In this document: piece after piece, positions 1 to 12,800 of the stretch
Numbering within the stretch: position 1 is the first letter of the stretch
Layout: each line of letters begins with the position of its first letter
Assembly: GCA_963969595.1 (NCBI GenBank)
Contig: OZ018410.1
Location: 3,100,001-3,164,000, forward strand
Length of the DNA: 64,000 nt
Source: Neckera pumila
Lineage: Eukaryota > Streptophyta > Bryopsida > Hypnales > Neckeraceae
Direction: 5' to 3'
Notes under the pieces: generated by a model
Databases searched by the model: none
What the model was told of the DNA's origin: nothing
What the model saw: the letters and a program-made list of their open reading frames with translations, nothing else
Translations under genes and position numbers: made by a program

Positions 1-552
1 AAGTTATAGACAATGTTGTTTTTCGGGCACTTAGAGCATCTTCTAGAAAAAAATAACTTGTAGGATTCATTTCTAAATGCAATTTTTCAAATTTTTCAAA
101 TTTTTTTATTTATGTGGTTTAGTTTTTTTGCTAGAGCAATCTCACCATTTGGGATTAGTGCTTTTCAATTCCATCTAAAAGATATAAATATTTTTGATTT
201 TCCTTCTATCTTGTACCTACTTTTATTTGACAATTTTTTTAATAATGAAAATTGAGTTTTTTTTAATTTTTTTTTTGCTAGATTCTCAATTCAATTCTCC
301 ACTATTAAAATTTAAAGCTCAAAACCCACAATGTATTGAAAAATTTGTTTTTTTCACTTTAAACGCAGATATCTTGCAATCTGTGCGGTCAAAAATTCTG
401 AAAATTTTTCCACAAATTCTCATACTAGTTAGGTGTAAGATCTTATGGTAACATATGTAAAGAAACAATTTTCAAATTTTTTTACTCTTTGCTATAGAAA
501 TGGCAATTTTGAGTGTTTTTTTTGCAGAAGAAAGGCCTTGGATCTTTAGGGG
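1..552 (+). mobile_element. TTAA-flanked element, copy A (right part only)
   Basis: The window opens inside this copy, so its left end is not seen. It ends in CTTTAGGGG directly before TTAA at 553-556. The family core motif (TATCTTGCAATCTGTGCGG followed by TCAAAAATTCTGAAA) lies at about 369-405, and the subterminal block around AAATGGCA is near 499. An 85-codon frame at 194-451 crosses the core, but it has no recognisable domain and is not kept intact in other copies, so I treat the element as non-coding. Confidence 0.8.
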
Positions 553-556
553 TTAA

Positions 557-771
557 CCCCTAGATGTTGAGGCGGACGTTTTGTGGCCGATGAATGACAG
601 GGAATTTCCTATTTAGGACAGAGGTACAACTATTCATCTTTGGAATTTTGTTGTGAAAAGGGGAGGTATTCTACAGTACTTTGACTTCCAATGAGTGCTT
701 TTGCTATTTCTTAAGCCAATGATTCACACTGTAATGAAAAAAGATGATTTCCAAGGTCACCCCTCTATCCT
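557..771. repeat. Flank of copy B, shared with the flank of copy F
   Basis: The stretch around 670-771 (TTTGACTTCCAATGAGTGC onward) matches 20075-20183, immediately left of copy F. So the DNA next to copies B and F is itself repeated. No gene is visible. Confidence 0.5.
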
Positions 772-775
772 TTAA

Positions 776-1681
776 CCCCTAAAGGACCAAGGCCTTTTTT
801 TTGCCCAAGAACTCTCAAAACTGCCATTTCTAGAGCAAAGAGTAAAAAAATCTGAAATTGTTTTTTTTGCACATCCAACCATTAGATCTTATACTTAACT
901 AGTATGAGAATGTGTGGAAAAATCTTCAAAATTTTTGACCGCACAGATTGCAAGATATCTACGTTCAAAGTGAAAAAAACAAGATTTCCAGCACATTGCG
1001 GGACTAGATTTTTTGACTTTGAACATTTTTAACTTAAATTTTTTGCACTATAGAGTTTTGAGCTTTAAATCTTTAAAGTGGAGAATTGAGTTGAGAGTCT
1101 AGGGAAAAAAAAAGAAATTCAAAAAAACTTAATTTTCATTCTTAAGAAAATTGTTAAGTAGAAGATAGTACAAGATAGAAGGAAAATCTAAAATATTAAT
1201 ATCTTTTAGATGGAATTAAAATGCACTAATCCCAATGGTGAGATCGTTCTAGCACAAAAACTAAACCATGTGAAACTTTTCTTCTTGAAAAATTGCAAAA
1301 ATTGCATTCCAAAATGAATCCTATAAGTTATTTTTTTCAAGAAGATGCTCTAATTGCCCAAAAAACAAGATTGTCCATAACTTTCTCATAACAAATCCAA
1401 ATGAAATGAATCAAAGCTTCCCAAATAGGCAAAAATATAATCTATAAGGGAAAAAAAAAATTAATTAAATTTTTTGCAAGAAAATTTTGTTGCCCCCTCT
1501 CCCTTGTTTTGAGCTTATTTGGGCATAACTCTCGTTCTCAGGCACAAATTGAAAAAAAAATTATATTCCCACGAAGCTTATCAATTTTTCTATCTTCAAA
1601 AAAAGTTACAAAAAATCACAACAAAAATTCAGCCCGTAGGTATCTCATTTGTCCCCCCAACGGACAATGGTCCTTTAGGGG
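776..1681 (-). mobile_element. TTAA-flanked element, copy B, complete (906 bp)
   Basis: Complete copy between TTAA at 772-775 and TTAA at 1682-1685. The ends are CCCCTAAAGGACCA and its exact inverse TGGTCCTTTAGGGG, a 14-bp terminal inverted repeat. The core motif lies on the minus strand at about 928-960. No open frame long enough for a transposase is present, so the copy is non-autonomous. Confidence 0.88.
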
Positions 1682-1685
1682 TTAA

Positions 1686-2092
1686 GGGTTAAGGGTTAAA
1701 CAAATGAAATGAATTGAGGTCCCTCTTCAAAGATGTAAAAGGGACCCTTGCCTTATTGGTAACCAATGTTACGAGAATGTGGGGGAGCCAGGGTGACCAG
1801 AAGCAATAAAATAAATTACTCCACTCACTTCGCCTTCCGTTCAGGTCATCATGAGAAGGACTTGAACAAGCTGTCCAGTGTTTGACTTCTGTGCCCCTAC
1901 TGTACAATCTCGGAAGGAAAGATATAACAACTTTATTTTAGGTCCAAATGATACCTTCTGTGCTGGGGTCTTGAAAATCTGTCCTCAGTGCTCGTCGTCA
2001 GTGGACAGAATTTCAACAAAGTTGACGAGTGCCACACGTTCCATAAATCATACAAATGACGTTTCTGCATGGCCTCCATATTCCATGGGGTG
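1686..2092. other. Intergenic, no gene seen
   Basis: Starts with three GGGTTAA units (about 1680-1698) beside copy B, then unique-looking sequence. Short overlapping open frames on both strands show no domain. Confidence 0.4.
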
Positions 2093-2945
2093 AGGTAGTC
2101 TGCTCTTAAAGCAACCTTGTAAGAGTTGAGGGGAAGGTAAAATCTATGAAACAATTTTCAGTAAATTTTTATAGGAAAGAAAAATGCAATTGGGTCAATT
2201 CTCCTTGAAGTCAATTGCACAAAATATCAGTTCCTTTTGGAGAGGCAGTCTTCAACTACCCAATAAAATAATATCAGAATGGGGTCAATTCTCCCATATG
2301 TAAAGGCCTTGAGGCCAAGAAGCCGGGGCGATTCAATAAAACCTAAAAGAGAAAGAGAGAGAGAGAGAAAGAGAGAAGTGCTAAAATTTTTAGGTCCACT
2401 TTACACCTCAAGGCCAAGACAATCCTCCTTGAGGCTGATTGCACAAAATCCAAAGGCAATGATTTGTTGAAAAAAAACTCCATAATATTTTATAATAAAA
2501 GGTTTTTAAAATGAAATCTGACATTGATCCCAAGGCCAAGAATTGGCCTCCCATTTTTGGTGCACCAAATTCAGCGAGTTTGGGCCATATCAACTCATGC
2601 CTTTTTTTAATAAAAAACTCATTCCACCAAATTTGCCTAGTCTCTAGGTGTAAAGGGATTGGGGCTAATTTCAGCGTTTTGTTCAATCCCAAGTGAGGAT
2701 TTTTGACCTCTAACACAACAAATTGGCCTGGCTTCTATGTGTACAATGGGACTAACCCAAGTCATTTCATATTTTTTGGACTTATATGGAATTACTTAGG
2801 AATCTTTGAAATTCAAATGTAGTGGTCACTAAAATTAGTCACCTCCTAAAATGTACACTATTGGTACATTGAAACAAGCAACATTTACCTCTATGTTAGT
2901 GGTCTTTTTAGAACAGAGTCACTTTTAGAGCACCTTACTTTACCT
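2093..2945. mobile_element. AGGTAGTCTGCTC-type MITE, split by a nested element
   Basis: The left end AGGTAGTCTGCTCTTAAAGC and an approximate right-end inverse near 2925-2945 match the complete 307-bp copy at 31553-31859. The interior is also shared (for example ATTGGTACATTGAAA near 2862). About 555 bp of unrelated sequence interrupts it between roughly 2187 and 2745. Confidence 0.6.
2187..2745. mobile_element. Nested dispersed element shared with 33.36-33.89 kb
   Basis: Segments such as GGTCAATTCTCC, CCCAAGGCCAAGAATTGGCC and TTTTTGGTGCACCAAATTCAG recur in the same order at 33373-33880. Its insertion point is inferred by comparison with the uninterrupted MITE at 31553-31859. It contains a (GA)n run at about 2350-2378. 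No coding potential is visible. Confidence 0.55.
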
Positions 2946-3027
2946 ACCATTCTTTGTACTAGATGGTTTGTGTGAGGCCAGTAAATAAAACTAACTTTGG
3001 AAGGACAGGCCCTTGACCACAGATTTT

Positions 3028-3308
3028 CAATAGATGGAATTCGGGGGCCTTGGAGGGTTGTTTCAAGCCCATTTGCCAATCTGGCGAGATTTAGTGAACT
3101 ACGATATGGACTGTCGGAATTGTTTTTTTCCATTTTTATTTTTATTTTATTTTTCAAATATCATTTTAAACAAAAAAAAATTTCAAAAATGACATGGCAG
3201 TTGCTATACCACGTCAACAAGCTACTGCAGTGCGTTCCCGCAGTCTGAAAACGCAAAGGAACGCAGAGGAACTGGCAACCTTCCAAAGCCCCCAAATCCC
3301 TTCTAATG
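3028..3308. mobile_element. CATTAG-ended MITE, copy 1
   Basis: The left end (CAATAGATGGAATTCGGGGG) is a diverged inverse of the right end (CCCCCAAATCCCTTCTAATG). The interior carries ATGACATGGCA and CCACGTCAACAAGC, which recur in the copies at 4300, 52771 and 56035. No coding sequence. Confidence 0.6.
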
Positions 3309-4280
3309 AGGCTCCAATGTCCATCACTCGATTTGTTGCCATTTTGCAACTAGATAGGAATGAAAAAACTTAAATTTAATTTTCAGACATGGAATTCTAT
3401 GTCTACTATGAGTCATAAAATTTTCAAAAATTTAGACTTTTTTTGAAATTATAGTGAATTTTTTAAGAAAAAAGTGAAAAAAAAATTCATATTGACTACA
3501 AAATATGCTCAAATGGTTAGAAATTTCACCATAGATGTATATTATAGTATATAACATCATGGTATAAACCAAAGTTATTGGATCATTCTAAACTTAGAAA
3601 ATCAGCAAGCCATGGTTATTAGCCCAAAGTTCATATCACTATAAAATATTGAAATTTACAAAATATTTAAAAAGTTTCAAATAGATAGAAATTAAACTTC
3701 ATAAACTTCATTTCATTGGTTGGACTCAATATCAAAAAAAATTATTATTTTTATGACTAAAATTCACATCAAGGATATATAACAAGAAATGGCCAAAATA
3801 CACGACAAGGATGATCTATGGATTATGCATTTTCTTCTTTAGAAAAGTCATTAATACTATAATGAGGAAATTTCCAATACTATTCCCTAGAAATGTACAC
3901 TTACCACTTCTCAAAAATGAATTGAATGAACGAACACTTTTTTTCCATCCTATAATTTTAGGTGAAGTCATCCAAAGGACATTTTGCTTCCTCAACAATG
4001 TTTCAGGGTTAATATAGGTACATCCAATGTGGTTCCCAACCCCATTGCAACCCCTATTGTTTGGCTCTCATGCATTCTAGTGTAGTGAAAACTATAAAAG
4101 ATTGGCATTAGACAACTTCAAAGTGGAATAGGGATTGAAAAAGTCACAGTTTTATAACTTTAAGGAACACTACAATGCAATCTAGATACATGACAAATGA
4201 TTCATTCATTATGCAACCATATAGGAAGTCCAAAGAACCACATTAGAATCCAAATAGACAAGAATAGTTCCCCCTTATAC
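3309..4280. repeat. AT-rich intergenic; right part is a dispersed repeat
   Basis: No gene is visible. The part from about 4130 (AAGTCACAGTTTTATAAC onward) is diverged but collinear with 18715-18860. The match resumes after the inserted transposons at about 5093 (AACAACAATGGGAAGCTATA), corresponding to 18862 onward. Confidence 0.45.
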
Positions 4281-4299
4281 CACTATAAGAAATTTGCGT

Positions 4300-4762
<463 letters not shown>

Positions 4763-4966
4763 TTTGAGTGACTAGCCCTGATTTTTCTTAACGGATTTTA
4801 ATGGACATTCAATGCAACAAACCCATGTTTTTTTGTCAACAAAAATGTCCACCATAACATCAATGTTGATATAAAAATATGGATTTATTGCATAGGACGT
4901 TCACTAAAATCCGTCAAGAAAAATCCGGGCTCGTCACTTAAAATATGGGTTTCTTATAGTGTACGC

Positions 4967-5092
4967 ACTAGTACAAACTTGGGCCGTGTAGACTAGAAAA
5001 CAACCCACACTAAGACCCACATAACAGACTTGACTACTAGTCGGTCTTCTTGTAGTCATTTTTGTAGTCTATACGGCATAAATTTCTTCTAA
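4967..5092. mobile_element. Second small CACTA-like element
   Basis: It starts CACTAGTACAAACTTGGGCC and ends near TTTCTTCTAATA. GCCGTGTAGAC on the left pairs with GTCTATACGGC on the right. It abuts the first CACTA element, and both fall in the gap relative to the related repeat at 18.86 kb. The right boundary is uncertain. Confidence 0.45.
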
Positions 5093-6430
5093 TAACAACA
5101 ATGGGAAGCTATATGTTTTTGTTTTGACTACCTATAATGTATCTTTACTTTAATGAAAATCAAGTTGACTTAAATATGTGGTAAAATTTCTTTAGGTTGT
5201 TGTTCTATTGCAACAAAAAAGTTGTGATTCCAATTAATCTAAATACGTGCATTAATCAAAGGGACAACAATGGGTATACTTACCTCATGATGTCTTGTAG
5301 ATATCACAACCGGTGAGTAGTTCCAGTAGAATTTTGAAGTTTTTTAACAATACTTACATTCAAAGCTCTATTGTTGAATCCAATTTGGTTCAATTGCATT
5401 CTAATGTAGTTTTTATTGCATTGAGTGTGCAATTGGGACTCAAAGTTTTGAAAATGAAGGCAAAAGGGTTGGAATTGGGTTGGAAAGTCACTGTTTCATG
5501 AATCCAATTGACTCACCAATGTAGCTTGAGACTTTGGCCTTTACACCATGAGACTTCACCAAAATTTGCATAAGGTCTAGAACCACCCATAACCAACCGA
5601 ATAAGCAATTTTGACATGATCTGGAGTAGTGCAAGGCAAAACAAATATTTTCAAAGGTGTATCTATAGAAAAGATGGGGATTGCTAAAAATTTGGTCATT
5701 TTATGACTTGAATTGAAATTACGATGAATTTTTTAAAGCCAAAAGTTGGCCTTAACCTATGTCCAATGTATAGAGTCTTTCAATTTTGATCATTTAAGAG
5801 ACTACTTCTTGTTCACTTTGGCACTCCAAACCAAGCACATGTGTCAAAACAAGAATGATGGAATTGATGGTTGGAAACCAAGACTTAATGGTTGGAAATG
5901 AGTGCTAGCCTCTCTTGCATTTAAAAAACCCTATTGAATGACAATGAGACGGTGGTTGGTAATGGAGGGGTTTTACCTTATGTTGTTTTTCATTCACACT
6001 CTAAATCCCAAAAAATTGGAATTAGACCTTAAAATTGGACTTGGAGAAACTGATCATGGAATGTAGTGAGGAATAATCCTTAGACACCATACAATTATAC
6101 CTTGTTGTCACTCCCAAAAAATCATAAAGTTCAATTAAAATTCAAATGTAATCAAGAATAGGAATCAAAGCAAGCATCAAATGAAGGTAACATTTGATGC
6201 CATATAGGGTCACTCAATCTTCTGATGAGAATGAGAAACAAAATAAATAAAAGCAAATTAGCATCACTTTCACAAGTCCTTGTTTCACAATGAGAAGGCT
6301 TGAAATAGGCATATTGTGAGGCATATATTAGAATAAAGCCTAAATGCCCAATACATACAACATAACATTTATAAGTGTTACAAAACTTTATTTTTACTCT
6401 ATCCTTTTGATGTTTGCAAAAAATAAATGA
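5093..6430. other. Intergenic; no gene seen
   Basis: The first 200 bp continue the dispersed repeat matching 18862-19040. Beyond this I see AT-rich DNA with no convincing open frame or terminal repeat. Confidence 0.4.
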
Positions 6431-7287
6431 TATGCATTAAGACTAGAGAATATCCATAAAGTTAAATTTTGAAAAGTATTTATTTCATAAATATCAAATC
6501 AATTTTGAAGAACTTTCCTTTCAAAAATTGATCAATTTTTATTTTTTTCCTTTTGACATCTGTATTTACTATTAGCTGAAGATATAGCTTCAATGGATTT
6601 GCAAGACAAAGAAAAAAGTGAAGAAAACATCAACCCTTTTTACAAGTACTAAAATTAGAACCACATGCAAATATTGACTACTTTGTATTACTTTCCTTAC
6701 AAAAATAATTTGACAATAGTAATTATTAAGATAAATCAAATTTGAATGCATTAAAAAGTTAAAGAAGTCCCATCCGAATGAAATGTCCAAAATTAATCAA
6801 ATTTCCATGCCTATATTATAGATTATTTCATTTTCAATTCAAAAACAAAAAATCATGATTTCTCCAAGTCCTTAAATTTTAAGAGATTTTGAATGTAAGC
6901 TTGAACTTATTGTGATTTTTTTGAGATCAATGGAAAAAAATGAAATCCACAATTTTCAATATACACATATTCAATAATATACGGCATCATTCTATAAATA
7001 GAATGCCTATATATTTCTACATTTAAAACCAAGTTAATAGGCTCTCAATTTCAAATTGCAATGAAATACTTGTTTGCGGAAAAGATAAAAGTTTTCAAGT
7101 AAATTATAAAACTAAACTATGAGAGCTTCAAAAAAAATTCTCAATATTTTGGAAGAAAAATTGGAAGTTTAAATTTTATTTTATCTATTAAAGACAAAAA
7201 TTTGGAAGTGCATGAATAGAATAGACAAGTGCTCAATTGTTTTAAAACTATATCTCCAAAAATGAAAAAACCAACCATATAAATTAA

Positions 7288-8208
7288 CCCCTAAAGGACC
7301 ATTGTCCATTCGGGGGACAAATGGGATTTTGGGTAGGTACCTACAGGCTGAATTTTTGTTGTGATTTTTTGAAATTTTTTTTGAAGATAGAAAAACTGAT
7401 AAGCTTCGTGGGAATATAATTTTTTTTCAATCGGTGCTCGGGAACAAAAGTTATGCCTAAATAAGCTCAAAACAGGGGAGAGGGGGCAACAAAATTTTTC
7501 TGCAAATTACTTAATTTTTATTTTTATTTTTTTTCCTTATAGATTATATTTTTGCCTATTTGGGAAGCTTTGATTCATTTCATTTGGATTTGTTATGAGA
7601 AAGTTATGGACAATCTTGTTTTTTGGGCAATTAAAGCATCTTTTTGAAAAAAATAACTTGTAGGATTCATTTTGGAATGCATTTTTTGCAATTTTTCAAA
7701 AAAAAAAGTTCCACGTGGTTTAGTTTTCTTGCTAGAACAATCTCACCATTGGGATTAGTGCATTTTGATTCCATCTAAAAGCTATTAATATTTTAGATTT
7801 TCCTTTGATCTTGTACTATCTTCTACTTAACAATTTTTTTACAAATGAAAACTAAGTTTTTTTAAATTTCTTTTTTTTCCCTAGACTCTCAACTCAATTC
7901 TCTAATATAAGGATTTAAATCTGAAAACTTTGTAGTGCAAAAAAATAAAGTTAAAAATGTTCAAAGTCAAAAAATCTAGTCCCGCAATGTGCTGAAAATC
8001 TTGTTTTTTTCACTCCAAATGCAAATATCTTGCAATCTATGCGGCCAAAAATTCTGAAATTTTTTCTGCACATTGTCATACTAGTGAGGTATAAGATCCT
8101 ACTATTGGATGTTCAAATAAAACAATTTTCAATTTTTTTTACTCTTTGCTCTAGAAATGACATTTTTGAGAGTTTTTTGGCAGAAAAAAGGCCTTGGTCC
8201 TTTAGGGG
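7288..8208 (+). mobile_element. TTAA-flanked element, copy C, complete (921 bp)
   Basis: Lies between TTAA at 7284-7287 and TTAA at 8209-8212. The ends are CCCCTAAAGGACCATTGTCC and GGCCTTGGTCCTTTAGGGG. The core motif is at about 8021-8060. The partner repeat has a single TTAA at this place (26451-26454), so insertion and target duplication are directly visible. Non-coding. Confidence 0.93.
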
Positions 8209-9009
8209 TTAATAGTGCAAGATTTTGAATACAATAGTATAGGCCTTCTTGCTACTAATAAGGACAAATCTTAGATGATTGTGGTCTACTTTGTATAGAC
8301 ACTTGGTGGAATTTGATGGATCTTTTATGGAATCAAATGAAATTTGGATGAAAATTGGTTGATAATTGGACTATTTGAGATAGTATGAAATCAATACAAT
8401 CCACATCATATTGATTTTTTTCTATGAGGGATAACTTAGTAATCAAATTAATTATTTTGTGTTATATGATTTGAATTCAATTCAAAGATATATACTTTTA
8501 AATAAATAAAAAATTGTCCTTGAATTCACTTAAAGCTAGTATTTGGCAAACAATCCTTTCTCTGCATTACTCTCTTCAACAAGTTTGTTGACAATCTTGT
8601 GCCCTGCCTTTGGAACAAGTAATTCCGTCTATAAGCTTTGGTATCGGCTTCTACCACAATTCTTTTTAATATGACAAGGTGAATGGTTCCTATAGTAATT
8701 GGCTAAATGCATAATATGAATTCTATTTTTATCAAATTTTAAGCAAGAGACCAACAATTTAGCTACACTTGTTTTAACTACACTATTCACAAAAGATGCC
8801 ATTAATCCCCTAAGTCCACCAGGTGACTAAAAAAACTCCAATATTGTTTGGAAGTCTAATTTGAGGTACAAGATCAAAAGTTATAATCTTCCATGTCCCA
8901 TAGTGAATTGTCTTTAAATTTTGCAAGCCACTTTCTAAGTAGGTGTGGCACTATTTTTAATAGTCATTTTTTGTGGATCAAACAAATGGTAGAGATACGA
9001 TGCCTCAAA

Positions 9010-9286
9010 GATTGATGCCACATTTAACTACTTCTAGACTATTTAATGAATTCTGGACAATGCACTTTAGATCTCTGGATGATTATCTCTCGATGTTTGT
9101 ATAGATCTCTCAATGTTTTGTATAGATTTCTTGATGCTCTCTCGATGTTTGTATATATCTCTTGATGTTTTGTATAGATTTTCTGATGCATCAAGAGATC
9201 TCCAGATGATTATTTCTTGATGATTATCTCTTGATGTTAATTCTGGACTTTCAAAAGTCCAAAAGTAGTTAAATGTAGCATATTGG
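9010..9286. mobile_element. MULE-like MITE with 9-bp target duplication (277 bp)
   Basis: Flanked by TGCCTCAAA at 9001-9009 and again at 9287-9295. The partner repeat near 27370 has a single related site. Inverted ends pair CACATTTAACTACTTCTAGAC on the left with the inverse of AAAAGTAGTTAAATGTAGC on the right. The interior is made of short imperfect repeats around CTCTCGATGTTTGTATAGAT. The 9-bp duplication fits the Mutator class; no transposase is present. Confidence 0.7.
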
Positions 9287-9860
9287 TGCCTCAAAAGCAA
9301 ATCATTTGTCCATGAGATTAATACTTGACAAGTGATCCTTTCTCCGCGTCACTTTCTTCAACAAGTTTGGTGACAATCTTGTACTTTGCTTTTGGGACAA
9401 TTAATTTCCTCCATAAATCGGATATTGGCCTCAATCAGTGTCATTTTTGAGGCAAATATCCACCTCTTGTAACAGCTTTGAGCTTGTCGAACTTCTTCCC
9501 TCTATAATTGCGCCAGTGATGTGGAGGTTGTGACAATTTACTATTTAGAAGAAACCCACTGACCTCAATTGCGACTCTCCCTAATATGGAAAGATGAATG
9601 ATTCCTATAGTAAATGGCTAGACACACAATATGAATTCTATTTTTGTCCACTTCTTAACAAGAGACCAAGAAGCTAGCTACACCTGTCTCAACTGCACTA
9701 TTCACAAAAACACCATGACTAATGTTGTGATGTGCTCCAATATATGGAAGGAAATTTTGTGAGCATATTCTAATCCCCAAAACACACTGCTTTGAGAGAC
9801 ACCTTGCATGAATATGACATCCAAAGTTTACACGTAAATATCAGCCTCAAAAGAATCTCC

Positions 9861-12800
9861 CTTTTGACCCAAACAAATAAAATCAGTCTCAAAAGAGTAT
9901 TGACGGATTGTGACAATGAAAAAAACACATAAAATCTGTGCGGAAGACAGCAATGGTGGTGACACCTGTTGACATGTTGAATTAATTGGTATAGAAATTT
10001 GGTGTTTGAGGCAGAGGGGCTTCAGTTATTATGATCATTCCAAAATTTGGCTTGTTAGGATGAAACACTCCCAACCTCACTAGCAACAGGGGTTTCCAAC
10101 TTTAAAAGTATATAAATTCTGCTTAGCACATAGCACCGATCTTGACACCTATCTACGTGTCACGTTTGGACGAGCTTGCTTGCAAAATGGTCCCATCCAT
10201 TAATCATAAATTTTGTGCTTTGTTGAGAATACTGTACAACCCATCCACTTTGTAGCTACCTGTATTTGCTTTGGGCATTTTTTTTCTACAATAGCTTTTG
10301 CTTTGCATTTTCAAAGGTTGATGCAACAGCCTGCTTGTTTCCTTTGGGGGAGATTAGATCTACAGACTACACTTGGTCTGATGTGGCATGATTTGGTTCA
10401 ATATTTTAGGTTCCGTGAGGGGTTCAAAGAACTTGTGTACTGAGCATTATGCATGAATAGACTAGATTATAATCAATTGTTATTTATCTGGGATTGTTGC
10501 CATCTCACCATCGTTCAGTGATACGCACCATCTTTTGAGTAAATTGTAAATTGTGTGAAGATGTGTCAATTTCCAACCAAAATGCTGTGGATTTTCAAAG
10601 GGGGTCCACGTGGCAACATCCCATTCGTTGTTAATTTTTTCAAGTGGGTACAAACTATCACCCAATGACCTACCCACCCGGTCACCCGCCACCTGGTCAC
10701 CCGGTCACCCGGTCACCCACTGAGTTAGCCCCCCCTTCCTTTTATATTTCTGGTAGATAGTTTTGCCACCATTCAATATGGGTTATTTCATTTGTACATT
10801 TTTGTAGCTGTAGCCATAGACATATCCTATATTCTGGATCTATATCTGAAGTTTGTATATGTATCACGTATTCCATATTTGTATCCGCAATCCATATACG
10901 TATATATATCCAATGGCCAAGATTGTTTCCAATGAACGATGGATGTTTTAAAGATTGACGGCATTGGAATAGGGGGAAAATCTTTTCTTGAGATCAACGA
11001 CTCTTGATTTTTCTGGAGAAGGAGAGGGGAGAAAATAGACATTTGCATCTTTTTGGTACATTGTACATTGTGATAGGCAATATAAATTTGACAGGAGTGG
11101 GCTCCAAAAGAATTCTCTCCAATATGCTTTTGGTACTAGTACTAAGGTATGTGTGTCCATGACTCCCACTTAATAAAATAATTGATTGGAATTTGAATAA
11201 AGGAACACTATATGGATCTCATTTTCTTAGCAAATTGAAGTACACAAGTTTGGCTCAAATAGAGAGATTCAATTCCAAATGGTTTATTTTTACCTTTTGT
11301 TGAACTACCACAACTTCAACAACAAATTTGACTTTCTCTCTTTGAAATGTACGGCCTGCTTAGATCCATTCATAGGAAAAATTATGTATGTAAGGAAATC
11401 TTGAGAATTGTATTGTACATGTATATCTACATACACTACAAGGGGCTCTAATACACCTCAATCCTAGCAACCTTTTCAAACTTCTTCACATTCACAATAG
11501 ATGTATTTGTGGTCAATGCAAGGCTTCCTTTTTTATTGGTCTAGAGCCAATAAATGTAATGTAATGCTCTATATCAAATTATTACACCTAATTGTGAGTT
11601 GTTTCTAAACCAACACATATTGAGTTCTTACCTAAATTGTACAACATCTATTCATGAGAGCCAAAGGTCAATTTTAGGTGCACCTATTTTCAATACTTTA
11701 ACAGTTCATAGTTTATTCATATATTTCTATAAAAAGAATTAGTGCTAAAAAATATAGAAATTCATTTTGAACAAGATCCAACAAAAACTTCTGGAGTTCA
11801 ATCCTTTAAAAAGGCAAGCTAATTACTAGGGAACTCATCCTTTTATGTACCGTGTGAATCACCTGCTTCAAAAAACCCAAGAGCATTCATTGGAGGTCAA
11901 ACTTCGGCACAAAACTCTAAAGGATGAACATTTTCTTTTCAATCCTACCAAAAAAGATTCTTTGTCATTTATTGGACAATAAACGTCCATAGTGTTGTTC
12001 AAGGGCTAATAACAAGAACCGGCATGCTCATTCAATTGCTTACTCAGTCAATTTTAGGTGTTTTTACTTCAATTGATGTACGATGGATGGAGATGTAATA
12101 ATTTCAATGCAAGGCCTCCTTCCTTTTGGTATAAAGCCAATATCAGTGCATAAAATCTACTCTGCGTTGTAGTAGCCATATCTGCTGCAAGCCAGATGCA
12201 CGAAATTGGGGCCAAACCCACTATGATGTCAGAATGTTCCCTTTTGTTTTTAAAAAAATAAAAAAATAAAGTTATTCAAAGAAAACCAAGAACATGTCAG
12301 AATGTTCACCGCGAGCTGTTGAGAGTTGAAGTTTCGCTGACCATGCCGCCACCAAAAAGACGAGCAAGTGGTCGAGGAATGTACCTCGCCAATACAACAA
12401 GCAGGGCCTTTTGAGCAAACTTTCCAGTTTCAACTGCATCCAAGACACAAGATGGGGACTTAAAACCTACCAAATAGACCCCCATCACGGACAAGGAGGG
12501 TCTTACATAAGTTGCAAACCCACTGAGTGAACAAGCAGTGGCAATTGTAAAGCCAAAACACCGAAAAATAAGTTAACACGTGGATGTTCACTCAAAATCT
12601 TTAGACCTTGAAGTGTGTTGGGTGGGTCAGTCAATTCCAATTGAAGAATCCAAAACTCTTGTCTCGAAGCCATTCACTGGTTTCATCGAACTTTTATTTA
12701 TTCATTTTGTGCACAAATGAAAAATTTATTCTAATATACCCCTTTGTCTCAAAACAAAATCTGAGATTTCTTGGAAAAGATTAGCTAGATTAATGCGTAA

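Larger units (their letters stand above)
6430..9860. repeat. Large dispersed repeat, copy 1 (partner at 25.86-28.8 kb)
   Basis: Collinear with 25860-28800 over many diverged blocks, such as ACAAGTTTGTTGACAATCTT (8580 and 26951), TAGTGCAAGATTTTGAATA (8213 and 26461) and AGAAGAAACCCACTGA (9546 and 27639). It contains an internal imperfect duplication (8540-8830 against 9310-9720). This copy holds two insertions absent from its partner: TTAA element C and the insertion at 9010-9286. No coding frame survives, and the origin of the repeat is unknown. Confidence 0.7.

Noticed and set aside
194..451. 85-codon frame in element A (NADILQSVRSKILK...), echoed in copies C and F
   Set aside because: The phrase reflects the conserved core motif; other copies have stops or shifted frames, so I do not call a protein.
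1680..1698. Three GGGTTAA units, telomere-like
   Set aside because: Plant telomeres are usually TTTAGGG; the run is tiny and derives from the element terminus and its TTAA.
9655..9658. TTAA as evidence of another element
   Set aside because: It is the empty site corresponding to copy I, with no element present.
12306..12540. Minus-strand frame with protein-like composition (SPSCVLDAVETGKFAQKALL)
   Set aside because: I could not match it to a family or find adjoining exons; at most a gene fragment of unknown origin.
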